From assembly GCF_040807025.1 (NCBI RefSeq), contig NW_027182567.1:2771001-2835000 (forward strand): a stretch of 64,000 nt of DNA, read 5' to 3'. Under the pieces are notes generated by a model, which worked only from the letters and a program-made list of their open reading frames with translations, did not search any database and was not told where the DNA came from. The position numbers and the translations under genes were made by a program. Position 1 is the first letter of the stretch. Each line of letters begins with the position of its first letter. Positions 10,319-21,829 of this stretch are shown here, in pieces. The DNA is from Struthio camelus. Taxonomy: Eukaryota > Chordata > Aves > Struthioniformes > Struthionidae.

Positions 10319-12364
10319 CCTCGGCCTCTTGGGGAGGAGCCGCCCGGGCTGCTGGCCCAGCTCGGCGGGCTGCGGGAGCGGCTGCAGCAACGGCAGCAGG
10401 AGACGGCCCGCTGCCGGGAGCTGCTGTGGTGCCTGGTAGGTGTGGAGCGCCGCTGGCGCGCGGGGCTGGGGCTGCCCCCGCTGCAGCCCTGCTCGGGCCC
10501 GTCCCCGGCCGGCTCTGAAGGCCTGCTCGGCGCCTTCCCCCCGCAGCAGGAGGAGAAGCAGGAGCTGCAGGGCGCTGCCCAGGAGCTGGGCAGGGACAAC
10601 CGCGCCCTCAGCCAGCGCTGCTGGAGCAGCCGCCGGGAGCTGCAGGCCGCGCAGGAGCTGCTGCCCCAGCTGGAGGTGAGCTGGGCCGGGGGCCTCGGCC
10701 TGCCCCGCGGGGCTTGCCCAACTGGCTAGGCGAGGGCAGCCGTGGGCCAGGGGCAGCGCCGGCGCGGGGGCTGGGGGCCGAGGGCAGCCGGGAGGGCACG
10801 GGGCCGGGGACCTGCTGCCGCCCACCGGCCGGCAGGAGGACTGCCGTGCCCTGACGGGTGCTCCTCTTCCTCTGCTCTCCTGCAGCAGCGCTTGCAGGCG
10901 GCCCAGCGGGAGAGAGCCAGCAGGCTGCAGGAGCTGGACGAGGTAGCGGGCAGAGGGAGAGCCGTGCTGGCCGGGCCGTGCTGGCAGCCGGCAGCGCGCG
11001 GGGGCTCTGGGCAGGGCGTTGGTCCCAGGGGCCGGGACTCCTCGGGGCCTGGCCTGGGGCCTCGCCAGCCCTGCCCGTGGCCTGCAGCGGGGCAGGCGCG
11101 AGCCAGGGGGCAGAGCCCGGGGGCTGGACGCCGAGGGGGGTGCCCAGCTGCCAGCTCCGCTCCCTGCAGCGCGTGCCGTCTCTTTTGCAGGAGAAGCAGC
11201 GCTCAGGCCAGCTCCAGGAGCAGCTGCGGGAGCGGGAGCAGCGGGCGCAGGTAGCGCCGCGGGGGCCGGGGCAGGGGGTGGTGGGCGCCGCGGGGCCGCA
11301 GGGCTGGCAGGAGGCTGCAGCGGGCACCTGCACCGTGAGCCTTCCCTCTGCCAGGCACTGTGTGCCGAAATCCGGGACCTGCGCGACGAGGTGGAGGAGC
11401 TGGAGATGGAAAAAGCCTAGTGAGTGGGGACCGGGGACCACTCTGCCCCCAGGGGTGCCCCAGCGGGCGATGGGAAGCCAGCAGCAGCGCCGGGGAGGGC
11501 TCAGGGGGTCTGTGCAGCGTAGGGGGGGGCCCAGGAGAGCCCCAAGGCTGCTGCGGGGCAGGGCTATGCTGGGACGGGCAGCCCCCGTGGCCATGGCAGC
11601 GTGCGCTCGTGCAAGCAAGGCCTGTTGCCTGCAGCAAGCAGCAGATGGAGCAGGAGCCCGAGGCGGAGGGGTCTGTGCTGCCGGAGCGGCTAGAAGCACA
11701 GCTGGTAAGGGGGAGAGCCAGCAGCAAGGGCCGCCCTGGCCGGCAGGCTCTCACTGGGGAGAGGGGCACCGGGCAGCCCCGGGCGGCCCCCAACGTGTCC
11801 CCGCTCTCTGTTGACCCGCAGGAGAGGGAGGAGCTGGCCAAGAGACGCGGCCTGGCTACCTGGCTGAAGTGAGTTGCCCCTGGGGGCCCTGCTGTCGCGC
11901 TGCGGGGTGCTGCTCCCGGGCTGTGGGCTTTGCAGCGGGGAAACGCGCCGCGGGAGCGTTGTGCTTGCGCCGGGCTTTCTTCTGTTGGGGCTGGTGGCCA
12001 CTCTTTGCCAAGCCTGCCCGAGGGAGAGAGGCGCAGTGCCCGGGGGGCAGGTGGGCGCGTTCCCTGCAGGGGCCCCTGCCACGCAGCGGCGGGTGCGCAG
12101 AAGCCAGGGTTGGGATGCTGTGCCCTGCCCCGCCTGCCAGCTCTCTCTCCGCTGTCCCGCAGGAGGCTGTGCGTGCTCTTCGTCTGCCTGGAGCTGCTCG
12201 TGGGCTGCGTGCTGGGCGCCGTGGTGCTCTACGCCTCCCAGTGCGACCGGGAGCTCCTCTACCGCGGGCTGCTGTGGCTGTTGCCCGAGGAGAGCTACGC
12301 CCGCCTGGCGTACTGGCTGGCAGAGAGCCTGACCTTGCAGAGCCAGGGGCTGCTGCCCTTCTGA
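10319..12364 (+). CDS. Tail-anchored coiled-coil protein, TMCO5-like, 5' truncated
   Basis: Exons join in phase: 10547-10675, 10886-10942, 11191-11250, 11355-11419, 11635-11704, 11822-11868 and 12163-12364 (TGA). An extra open segment ends at donor 10436 and has lost its 5' side at the duplication breakpoint. The product is rich in Glu, Gln, Leu and Arg with coiled-coil spacing. It then has one hydrophobic segment (LCVLFVCLELLVGCVLGAVV) and a short tail ending SQGLLPF. That layout, including a tail with a conserved Leu-Leu-Pro end, is what I recall for TMCO5A/B, membrane-anchored coiled-coil proteins of germ cells. Introns are very short and GC-rich, as in bird microchromosomes. No start codon of its own is visible. 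The exon structure is well supported; the TMCO5 identity is moderate. A different tail-anchored coiled-coil family is possible. Confidence 0.6.
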
Positions 12365-12430
12365 CAGCCGTTCCCCCAGCCCCGCGGCTCTCGGGGACTC
12401 GGCCTCCCGGGGCCCGCGGAGCAAACGCCA

Positions 12431-12436
12431 AATAAA
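12431..12436 (+). terminator. Poly(A) signal of TMCO5-like gene
   Basis: AATAAA lies 67 bases after the stop codon at 12362-12364. It is followed by a GT-rich stretch (GTGTGGTGC...TGTGCTTTGTGTGTG), the usual downstream element. Confidence 0.8.
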
Positions 12437-14526
12437 ACCTCCCTGGTACGCAGTGTGGTGCGGTCCAGTGTGCTTTGTGTGTGCCCCACGCGAGGGCTTT
12501 CGAGCCCCGGGCCCCTGCGCTGGGGCTCACGGGTGTCAGGCAGGGCACCCGTGGGCAGTGGAGGGCAGGGGAGGGATGCGCCCGAGCAAGTGGGGCAAGA
12601 GCACACCGGCTCGTGGGCTGCCCCCATGGTGGTGAGCAGGGCTGGGCCCAGCTCCGCGCTCCCAGTGGGTGAGGGCTGGGAAGGCTGTGGGGCTGGGACA
12701 AGGGTGCAAAAGAGCTGCGGGAGGACTGCATGGGGCCCCAGGGTCCAGGGCTGCACGCTGACCCGTGGCCTGGGAGGAGAGCGCAGGAGGGCTCAGCTGC
12801 CCTGGAGCATCTTGCAGAGCGGCTGAGGTGGGTGGTGAAGTGCACGAGGCCTTCCTGAAGCAACGGGAGGAGGAAAGAGTGCTGATGCCAGAGCGTGGTC
12901 CCCCTTGGTACTGCGACCTCGCCGAGAGGCGCTGGCAGGCAGGGCAAGGTGGCAGGATGCAAGGCGTGCTGGAGGTGTGGGCAGGGCAGCGTCTTGGTGC
13001 TGCTGCTGGGAGGGCCCACAGCTGGGCTGGCCCTGCTGCTTCCCGCCAAGGCAGATGTGGTTGGGGAGGTGACAGTGAGCGGCCAGCTGGGCTGTAGGCA
13101 CCGGGGTTGCTTCAGGAGGTCAAGACGCTGCAGGAGTGAGGAAGGCAAGTGGCCAGCACCCTGCACCCTCCGCCTCCCCTGGGACTCTTCCCGCGATTGG
13201 ATACCCTTCATTTACATTATTTTTTGAAGTATAAATTGCATATAAAAGCACAATAATTTAAGTCCTGCTAATGCACTAATATCCCATATATTCAAAGTGA
13301 TATAAATAAAAATTATATTTTTCATGTAACACACAGTCCCAGTATAAGACAAAAGGAATATACAGTTGCAAAGACACAAAGGATATAAGGAAATGAAAAA
13401 GGAATGTTCTTGCTGCTTAACTTTGCAAATTGTATGAGGCTGACTGCTAAAGTTCACTAGGAACCTCAAAGAAAGGGAAAGTCTCCAAAAGGCATCTCAG
13501 AGCTGACAAATAACTATATCTTCTTATGCTGGAGCCCTCCCCTTTCCATAGACTTTATAGGAAGCGTACAGTGACTATGTTTCTAACTGTACACAGTTCC
13601 TTTTGACAGCTGTGAATACCCCCTTGCAAAACGTGACACTCCATACTGTTTACCAGGAGGCACACCAGTCAAAAGCAGCGTCTGTCCCAGTGCTGTCAAG
13701 CTCTTTGGGTTTGTTGTTTGTTTGGGACTTTTCTGGTTTATTTTGCTTTTTGTAGGTGTGACTGAAAAAATAAGTTCAACCGAGACAATGGGAGAAGTAT
13801 TTGGAGAGCAGTGATAGGGATGCATGGGCTCGGGACAGTGCACTTCTGTCTTTTGCACTTCTCTGGGAAAAAAAGATTGAGTGGGGGAAAAAGTGCTCAG
13901 GCCTAGAGAGGAAATATGACTCTCCATATAAAGTATATGCTCACAAGCTATTGACACTTCAAATTCTGCATGACTGAGGACTTTGTCCCAACCTACCAAA
14001 GCAGCTGGGATCACTCAAGTGGAGGCAAGGAGCACAGAGTCAGCTTGCTCTCTGAACGTTGTGAATCCAGCGCTGACAAGACTTTCCTCTGCAGATTGCC
14101 AGGGTCAGGGCAGACTCACAAGAACAGCATGCAACTTGATCGCTGCAGCTCTCTTGGAAAAGAGAGTAGGAAAGCTATGCTGGAGAACTCCTTTGATTGC
14201 TTCTCAGCACCTCAAAGTGTTTTGTTTTGTTTTGTTTTGTTTTCTCTTCTTTTACTGGGAGCATATTGCCTCACAAGAAACACTGCCACATCTTCATCCT
14301 CAGCTACGGTCTGGACTCCCTATCATGAACATGTTTTCTCCAACTTGTTTCATCTGGACATTCATCCTTATAAATAGGAAGCTCCTGAGAAGTACAGAAA
14401 GCTTCTCCCTTTTAAGAAGGATTCAGTGTTCTTTGCTAAGGAATTGCCATGCCCCAAACTAATACACTTGATATGAAAATTCACAGAGCAGCAGGCAGTC
14501 CATTTCCATCACGTCATTCATCCTTT
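12437..14526. other. Intergenic, no gene recognised
   Basis: GC-rich sequence to about 13200, then an abrupt change to AT-rich sequence. Long minus-strand open frames between 11856 and 13211 are low-complexity products of GC richness. A GTTTT pentamer repeat lies at 14219-14243. No splice-bounded coding exon was recognised. Confidence 0.5.
14219..14243 (+). repeat. GTTTT simple repeat
   Basis: Four to five tandem GTTTT units in AT-rich intergenic sequence. Confidence 0.85.
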
Positions 14527-15710
14527 TTAGGAAAGAGAGGCCAGGAAGGCGAGGTGGTGGAGTTGCCCTTTATGTGAGGGAGCAACTAGATGTGTGGAGC
14601 TCTGCCTCGGGGTGGATGGAGAGCAAGTGGAGAGCCTATGGGTAAGGATTAAAGGGCAGGCTAACCTGGGTGACACTGTTGTGGGGGTTTACTACAGGCC
14701 ACCTGATCAGGAAGAGGAAGTCGATGAGGCCTTCTACAGACAGCTGGAAGAAGCCTCACGATCACAGTCCCTGGTTCTCCTGGGGGACTTCAACCACCCT
14801 GACATCTGCTGGGAAGAGAGCACAGCTAGGCTCAAACAATTGAGGAGGTTCCTGCAGAGCACTGATGATAATTTCTTGACCCAGGTGGTGGATACACCAA
14901 CAAGGAGAGGTGCGCTGCTAGATCTTGAACTAACAAACAAAGAAGGTTTGGTTGGAGATGTAAGAGTTGGGGGCAGCCTTGGCTGCAGTGACCATGAGAT
15001 GGTGGAGTTCAGGATCCTGTGAGGAGGAAGCAGGGCAATGAGTAGGATTGCAACCATGGACTTCAGGAGAGCTAACTTTGGCCTCTTCAGGGACCTACTT
15101 AGGGGAATCACATGAGACAGGGCCCTAGAAGGAAGAGGGGTCCAAGAAAGCTGGTTGATATTCAAGCGTCACTTCCTCCAGGCTCAAGAGCAGTGCATCC
15201 CTCTGAGGAAGAAGTCCAGCAAAGCGGGCAGGAGATGTGCATGGATGAGCAAGGAACTCCTGGCAAAACTCCAGCAGAAGAAGGAAGTACACAGAAGGTG
15301 GAAAAGGGGACAGGCCTCTTGGGAGGAATACAGGGACGTTGTCAGAGTATGCAGGGATACAACAAGGAAGGCTAAGGCCCATTTGGAATGAAATCTGGCA
15401 AGGGATGTCAAGGACAACAAGAAGGGCTTCTTCAAATACATCAATAGCAAAAGGAAGACTAGGGAAAACGTGGGCCCACTGCTGAATGGGGCAGGTGCCC
15501 TGGTAACAAAGGATATAGAGAAGGCAGAGTTGATGAATGCCTTCTTTGCTTCAGTCTTCACTGCTAAGGCCAGTCCTCAGGAATTCCAGATGCTGGGGAC
15601 AAGAGAGGAAGTCTGGAGAAAGGAAGACTCTCCCTTGGTGGAGGAGGATCAGGTTAGAGATCTTTTGTCCAAACCTGACATCCATCCAAACGAGTTTTCC
15701 CAGTTAACAA
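14527..15710 (+). mobile_element. CR1 LINE fragment, ORF2 endonuclease region, 5' and 3' truncated
   Basis: The plus strand encodes the CR1 apurinic endonuclease end: VYYRPPDQEEEVDEAFY, LLGDFNHPDICW, VDTPTRRGALLDL and GCSDHEMVEF, the last being the catalytic SDH box. It then has the linker to the reverse transcriptase ([34 protein letters not shown]). Stops and frameshifts break it into several open frames. It ends before any reverse transcriptase catalytic motif. Confidence 0.9.
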
Positions 15711-15769
15711 CTGGCTGTGCCACTGGTGTTGGCAGCAGGGCTTTGGTTTCTATGGCCATGGAACCCTGT

Positions 15770-16290
15770 TTGAAGATCAACAGCTGATGGGGAGCGAGGG
15801 GATCCACCTTACCAAGCGGGGCACGCTGCCAACAGATTAGCCAGCTTGGTAAGGAGGGCTTTCAACTAGGCAAGACGGGGGAAGGGGAGTGGTATAGTGG
15901 CAGGGGAGTCAGTAAAACACCGCTCAAGTCAGGATGCCTCCAGCGGGTGCATGCAGCCAGGGGAGACAGCATGGGACATGGCTACGGAGGATCCTCTGGC
16001 ACCTCTCCTGGGAAGCTTGCATGCTTGACTGGCTCTCTGAAATGCCTGTATACCAATGCGCGCAGCATGGGGAATAAACAGGAAGAGTTAGAGATCTGTG
16101 TGCGGTCGCAGGACCATGATCTCATTGCAGTGACAGAGACATGGTGGGATAGTTCACATGACTGGAATGCCGTCCTGGATGGCTACGTGCTTTTTAGGAA
16201 AGACAGGCCAGGAAGGCGAGGTGGTGGAGTTGCTCTTTATGTGAGGGAGCAACTAGAATGTGTGGAGCTCACAGACACGGCAGCCAAAAC
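15770..16290 (+). mobile_element. CR1 LINE fragment, 5' region and start of ORF2 endonuclease
   Basis: The plus strand carries CR1 5' leader-like sequence, then LKCLYTNARSMGNKQEELE, DLIAVTETWWD (an endonuclease active-site region) and RPGRRGGGVALYVREQL. The last of these repeats the first bases of the fragment at 14527. In a normal element this piece would precede that fragment, so the two are in permuted order. Confidence 0.9.
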
Positions 16291-16299
16291 ATTACAGCC

Positions 16300-17480
16300 C
16301 TGGACAGCCGGGCCTGGGCTAATGGCTCCTGGAGAAATCCCGGTGACTACACTTTGTTGGCTTCTGTGCTAAAAGGCTCTCCTGTCCACATGCCCAAAGG
16401 AGCAGAAGGGAAGAGGGGCAGGAGGGGGAAGCAAATCCCCTCCCTGAAGAAAGGAGCAGCCTGGCCCCACTCCCGTCTTCCCATTAAAAGCCATTTCTAA
16501 CTATTTTCCTGGGTGAGGAGACTCTCTGTTGTGTGTGCCTGCGTGTGGCTGGAGGGGTACGTGCCAGCAACGGGAGTCGCACCAGGGGCCAGGGTCCCCG
16601 TGCGTCTCTGGCGCAGCACCTGGAGCTCCTTAGGTCCTTCTCCTCACACCGCTCCTCAGCTGGTCAGGTCCTACCTGTCCTCATGCACAGAGTGCTGCTT
16701 CTGTAGATGCAGGATTTGCCTCTTCTCTTTGAAGAACTTACAGGAAGTTTCTTTTGGCCAAAGCCCCAAGTTTCTCAAGAGCCCCCGGACTGCACCTGAG
16801 TCTGTCAGTTGTGAATGTGTGCGCACCGATGGCTCACCCTGACTTGTGGTGTCTCTAGCAAGATATAAGCATAGTAATAAAAGGAGGTAGTGCCTGAATG
16901 GAATCGCTGACCAAGGTAGGAATTACGAGGGCAACCATTTCAGAAATGCCAAATGAGGGTGCAAAGCAAGCACAACCAGGCCATAGAGGGAAAGAAGGGT
17001 TAAAAGAAGTGGGATGTTTGCACGGGAAGGTGAGGATGGCAAGAGCATAGAACTTGGAAGGGGTAAAGGAGAGAAAAACACAAGAGAGATGAAGCAAAGG
17101 AGGGATCAGGGCTGTGCGGGGGTAGCTGCCATCACTTAAACATCTCTGACTGGAGCAGGACAGGAAAGCAAGCTGATCTGATCATATGGGTGTCTGGCTT
17201 AGTTCCATGGTCAAGGAGAACCAAGTGCTTTTGCAAACATTGACAAGAGAAGTCAGTCACTGCGACGCTTTTCAGACAGTGGTATGAAAAGGATCATCTG
17301 AAACAAGCCCCACAACCACTACCTTCCCATGCTCTTACCATAACTGAAGCTGGACACCACTGACATCATGTCCGAACGAGAGATGGCATCATCGACTAAA
17401 GCAATCCTAATTATGTTTCTTAATTCTGGTTGCACAAGTTACTCCTCAGTGTGCTTTGTTTAGTAGTAACGCAGCATTAT
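16300..17480. other. Intergenic, no gene recognised
   Basis: Mixed composition with no convincing exons. An ATTAAA near 16484 could be a weak poly(A) signal, but no gene ending there was identified. Confidence 0.4.
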
Positions 17481-17483
17481 TAC

Positions 17484-17489
17484 TTTATT
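17484..17489 (-). terminator. Poly(A) signal, minus strand
   Basis: TTTATT on the plus strand reads AATAAA on the minus strand. It lies 44 bases downstream of the stop codon of the 17533-17952 open frame, a normal distance for a terminal exon. Confidence 0.4.
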
Positions 17490-17532
17490 GCTACCACTTC
17501 TTGCAAAGTAACTCCTTTACGTTACAGGATTA

Positions 17533-17952
17533 CTAATCTTCCACTTCTTTCAAATACCAGTTGCTTAGCTCTGTTTTCTGGATTTTGATTTTTCTCTCCC
17601 TTGGATAGTCTACATTTGGGCCCAGAAGATAAATTCCTATGTTAATATCACTGCATTTTTCTATGCAGAAAAGCTCAACGGCGTTTTGCCTCCCCTCTAC
17701 AATGATTAATACTGACCCGTCCGAGCCTGTTGCTTCACTCCACTTCTCCAGTTCTCGCCTGTTTGCACTCTTGTGGCTTGGTTGCCCGTAGGCCGTTAGT
17801 GCACAGTCTGTGGCACCTTGGAGCACAGAATATTGCATCGTGGAGGCGGACGAGGAGCCCCAGTCGGAGAGGCAACCCTCACCGCAAACCATTGCCTCTT
17901 GCTGACCAGAACGGACCAGGAATGCCCGTTTTTCTGAAATCTCTGTTGGACT
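17533..17952 (-). CDS. Unrecognised terminal-exon candidate
   Basis: A minus-strand open frame of about 140 codons ends in TAG at 17533. It starts after a possible acceptor (CCAAGTTTTAG) at about 17953. The composition looks protein-like in AT-rich DNA, where open frames this long are uncommon. It contains RRELEKWSEATGSDG and VELFCIEKCSDINIGIYLLG and a charged end, WYLKEVED. The AATAAA 44 bases downstream supports a last exon. I do not recognise the family. No upstream exons were identified, so it could also be an orphan or processed remnant. Confidence 0.35.
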   Translation of the reverse strand, partial: SPTEISEKRAFLVRSGQQEAMVCGEGCLSDWGSSSASTMQYSVLQGATDCALTAYGQPSHKSANRRELEKWSEATGSDGSVLIIVEGRQNAVELFCIEKCSDINIGIYLLGPNVDYPRERKIKIQKTELSNWYLKEVED

Positions 17953-18827
17953 AAAACTTGGACCTGAGCCTTCCAAATGCTCGGCGGCCCTTTCTCAAGA
18001 ACACTTTGGCCACAGAGCAGGAGCCTGTTCAGCCCTGGAACTCTTGGCAGCCAGGAAAGAGGGCGCAGAGTAGTGACGTGGTGTCACACAGCAACTTCTC
18101 TCCCGCCGAGCTCCTCTCTGTGCCTTGCTGGCCAGAGAACCCCAGCAACCTCTGGGAAATGCGCCTTTCCCTCTGTTCCTGCGTGGCAATGTTGTCTTGC
18201 CAATCCTTTACCTTGAAGGACTGGAGATTGTTGCTTGAGGCCAACCACTCCCTGTGAGAAGGAACTGTTCCTAATGAACACCTCTGAAATAACATTCTAT
18301 ACCATACACATGTTGGTAAAAATCAATCTTCCCAACCTCACCAAATGCCCACCTGGCTTGCAGAAGCGCAACAGCTTTCTTGCTAGAGCCATGCTCTCTC
18401 TAATAACATCTGAAAACGTAAAAACCTTAAAATTCTCTTAGGACACTGTCAGGCAAGTACTGTGATTCCTCAGATGCTGACGCCGGAATCCAACTGCCAC
18501 TTGGCCTGTGTGGCAGTTAAACGGCCTGCCCGAGCTTCCCAGGCCAGCAGAAGTGTACGAAAGGGGAGGGTCCCACACACGGGCTCCGGTCCCTGCACGC
18601 CAAGAGCAGCGCTATGTCGTGAAGGGAAGTTGTCACTGCAGGCTTGGGAAGGGGTTGTCAGGCGGGAGAGGGGAAAGCCGGCGTGAGCCCTGGGAGAGGC
18701 TGCCGCCCACCACGTGGCACCACGGTCCTTGGGTGGGAAGGGCAGGCTGATGTCATCTGGCCTTGTCTGGAAGGAGCCTTGGAGCAGGAAGGCTCTTGCC
18801 TTGCCAGGAAGCCCAGAGCGCCCCCTC

Positions 18828-18847
18828 CCCTCCCCCCCCCCCCCCCA
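18828..18847 (+). repeat. Poly-C tract
   Basis: A run of about 18 C with few interruptions. Such tracts are hard to sequence and its length may be unreliable. Confidence 0.8.
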
Positions 18848-19202
18848 CTAACAGTGTGTGCAGAAGAGGAGAGGAAGGTGACGTCCCCTCAGCCCAAGAC
18901 ACCACAGGGTCACAGCCACAGGGGCGGCTGTTACTTTGGCAGCCCTGCCTCAGCCAACCCTTCAGCGGTCACAGAAAGACCCTCTGTCTCCGTAGCGGTG
19001 AGCTGCTGCCCCTGTGCTCCTCAGCATCCTGGTGAGAACGAGACAGCAAGGGCATGTGAAGCTGCAGAGGGGATTTGTGGCCCCCAGTCTCTCGGTCGCC
19101 ACTGCTCCCAGCAGAAAGAGGGAAGAGTCCAAGAGCTGGTGACGCAGAAGCTGTACGGGCTGGAAATGCTGGTGCTTCCCTTGCACAACCTGACTGATGC
19201 AG

Positions 19203-19332
19203 AAGGCCGAGCAGAAAGAAGCAGCCGCAGCCCTGGCTCTCTCTGAGTTTGTCGAGAGGTGCCGGGATGAAGCTCAGCACGCTTCTTGCACCCCGGAGTC
19301 ACAGCCAGAGCAGCCTCCGTCTCCAACTGGAG
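19203..19332 (+). CDS. Possible orphan coding exon, unrecognised
   Basis: After a good branch and pyrimidine context ending GATGCAG, a stop-free 130-base stretch runs to a GTGGGT donor at 19333. It encodes an Ala/Glu-rich helix (EAAAALALSEFVERCRDEAQ) and a Pro/Glu-rich end. A further protein-like stretch (EEQHFVQAVLSVYDLQEY) follows at about 19361-19414. A different frame upstream (about 19100-19200) is also open. I cannot assign a gene. It may be a decayed copy of a coiled-coil gene. Confidence 0.2.
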
Positions 19333-19559
19333 GTGGGTGAGAGAAGGACTTTCTCTCGGAGGAACAACACTTTGTTCAAGCTGTCCTCAGTGTCTATGAT
19401 CTGCAGGAATACAGGAGCAGGCTTGGGACAGCCTGTGGTGAAGGCAGCTGAGGACACTGGCAAGGCTGAGGGGCATGGACAGAACTGAGGTCTTTGTCCT
19501 ACTGCTGTTTTCTCTGTCACCAAAGCCTACCGGAAGATCCCAGGGCCTCATTGCCTCCT

Positions 19560-21820
19560 TAGGGAATTAGCGCAAACGAGCTGTAACATTCAGGTGCAGA
19601 CTTGAGTGGGAAAAGTTTAGCTTGTAACAAGAGTGAAGTCCTCAGGTGACTGATGAGGGACATGGCAGTGTTGGGGAGATGGGGAGGAAGGTTGTCCATA
19701 CAGTGTCTGACCTCCAGGAAAGTGCTTTTCCTACATGCCCATTCCTGGAGTCTCCATCCTTCAGCTACACTCCCAAAGCCTCTCCATTTAGCTGTACAAT
19801 ACTTGAAGAGAATTACAGGGAGAGATGCGATTTGTCAAGGCTTTTTGCATGTTAATGAGCCCCATGGTGTACTTGGTGCTGAGTCCATGAACCAGAGCTA
19901 GCGAGAGGAGACTGAGGAAAATGTTCCAGAAGCCCAAGTCAAAGCAAACCTCAAAGTTTCATGGAGCATTTATGAGTCCCACTGAGCCCCATTAGCAACA
20001 AAGACTCACCGGGGGCTGATTCGAGCAGAAGATTATAATCACTGATTACAGGTAGGCAAAGGAAATGGGCAGGTGGCTCTGAAGCCCCATAAACCCTTCC
20101 TGTGCTTTATCAAGCAAAATGGCCAAGCACAGGCACCAAGGCCCTGGGAAGGGAGATCCTTTCTTTTGCTCATTGCCCAGGGCTCTTCCTGGGGGCAGTG
20201 TGCAGGTGGGGGTGTGCAATGCTGAGTGCAGGACAACAGTATGGCACCTCCCAGGGTCCCCAGGGGGCAAGGAGGCAGTTCTGCCAGGGCCCTTCAGCCT
20301 TGCCAGCACTTTTGTCTGTCTCCGCCGCAGGCCGCCCCATGCTGTCCCGTGCCTGCTCCTGTGTCCCTGCAGACTGTAGGCAGCCAGCCTACTTCCCCAC
20401 CTTGCTCTCCCCCTGGGATCTCCCTGCCTCTGCTGAGGCCTCTCCATCCTTGCTGCCTGTTCCTTGAAACAGGGACTGACCCGCAGATCCCCTTGAAGTG
20501 ACCTAGTGTTCAGCTAGCGCCCATCCCTTTAAAAGGCTAATTATTAGAAGAAAGTGTTCATGTGCTGGATGCTTTTAAAGCATCAGGAAGACCATCACTT
20601 TATTATTACTGCACCTCATAGACTCACACTTTTCATTAGCATACATTATGAAAGCCGGGTAATAATAGAGTTAATTGACATTTATTAGCAACAGTTAGAT
20701 GGCTGCCTCATTCAGATTGTTGCTAGTGAAAGGAAAGTCTCATCTAACAGTCGTCTTTAGTGTAAGCAAAGGCTATATGGTTTAGTGGTTAGGCTTCCCA
20801 GTGGGACTTGGAATACGCCAGCTGTTCTCCATGCTGGGGTATTCGCTTGCTGCCTGGGAGAAGTTGGGTAAATCCTTCTCGTTCTTCAGGTTCTTGTATT
20901 TGAAATGGGGCTAGGGATGTTTCCCGTCCTTTTGCAAGAGCCTTTGGAAGAAAAGTACTGGAGGAGACATCTGTATTTATTCACTCCTTTCTTTGCCTTG
21001 CTCATGACCCCAGAGGACCAGGACGCTTGAAGAGGACTAGTGGGGTAGGATCAGCAAGGAAAGACCTATCCCAGGATAGATAAAGGATGGATCAATAGGA
21101 CAGGAACAGACAGGAAATGGTGGCTAAATCAAAACGGGACTCATAGTTTCTTGTAGACTCACGTTCTCCCCCTGTATTTTGATGTGTAAGTAACTGATAG
21201 GCCTTTTACAGGATTTTTAAAACTTTTTGAACTAGCGCTGTTGTTCAACAGTGAGGTTGGGCATCATGTGCAATGAGACTGACCTGAAACTTAATGGGTA
21301 AGGATTTGCACATAAAACGCAATGAATTCATTTTCTACTCTCCTAATTCTTAGTCTTCCCCATTAGCCACTAGAGATCAACTTTTCATAGTACCTGGCAA
21401 AAGGTTGCTGTCTTGCGGGGATAATGAAATTAAAAAGGGGCTCTGTCATTGAAATGATGGCATGCCAATGTCATTTTAAAGACAAGTTTAGGCAATGATT
21501 TCAGATTGTGTTCATGAGCCATGTGGATATCTTAAAGCTTTCAAAACTCTGCAGCTATAGTAGTCTGTGACTTGGGCCTAAGTATACATATTCTTGTAGG
21601 CTGTGCGCACATTGGTGCATAGTTTTGAACAAGCTTTGTGGGTTTTCTTTTAATTTCATTGCAATTTAAAGAGGACAAAAAAGCTGTACACTGGTTCAAA
21701 TGGAAGAGAAATAAAGTCATATTGGATCAGGACAAAAGATTGCCTAGGCACAGAAACCTTCCTCAGACAGCATGCAGTAGCAATTGCCCAGTGAACATCA
21801 CCAGACCCTGTACAGCACGG
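19560..21820. other. Intergenic, no gene recognised
   Basis: Becomes AT-rich after about 20500. No exon with supporting splice sites and family similarity was found. Confidence 0.4.
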
Positions 21821-21829
21821 CCCCTCCCT

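Larger units (their letters stand above)
4549..10321. repeat. Segmental duplication block 2, copy A
   Basis: This stretch matches 51340-57099 in direct orientation, including all introns, with only scattered substitutions and small indels. It begins upstream of the MROH promoter region and ends 31 bases into the intron after MROH coding exon 10. Beyond 10321 the two copies have unrelated sequence. Confidence 0.95.

Noticed and set aside
10608..11699. 363-codon minus-strand open frame
   Set aside because: Antisense to in-phase coiled-coil exons, with Ala/Pro/Arg-rich composition from GC bias.
11856..13211. 451-codon minus-strand open frame
   Set aside because: Shadow of the GC-rich TMCO5-like exons and flank. 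Its Pro/Arg/Ser-rich product has no domain, and the plus strand has a consistent exon chain with a poly(A) signal.
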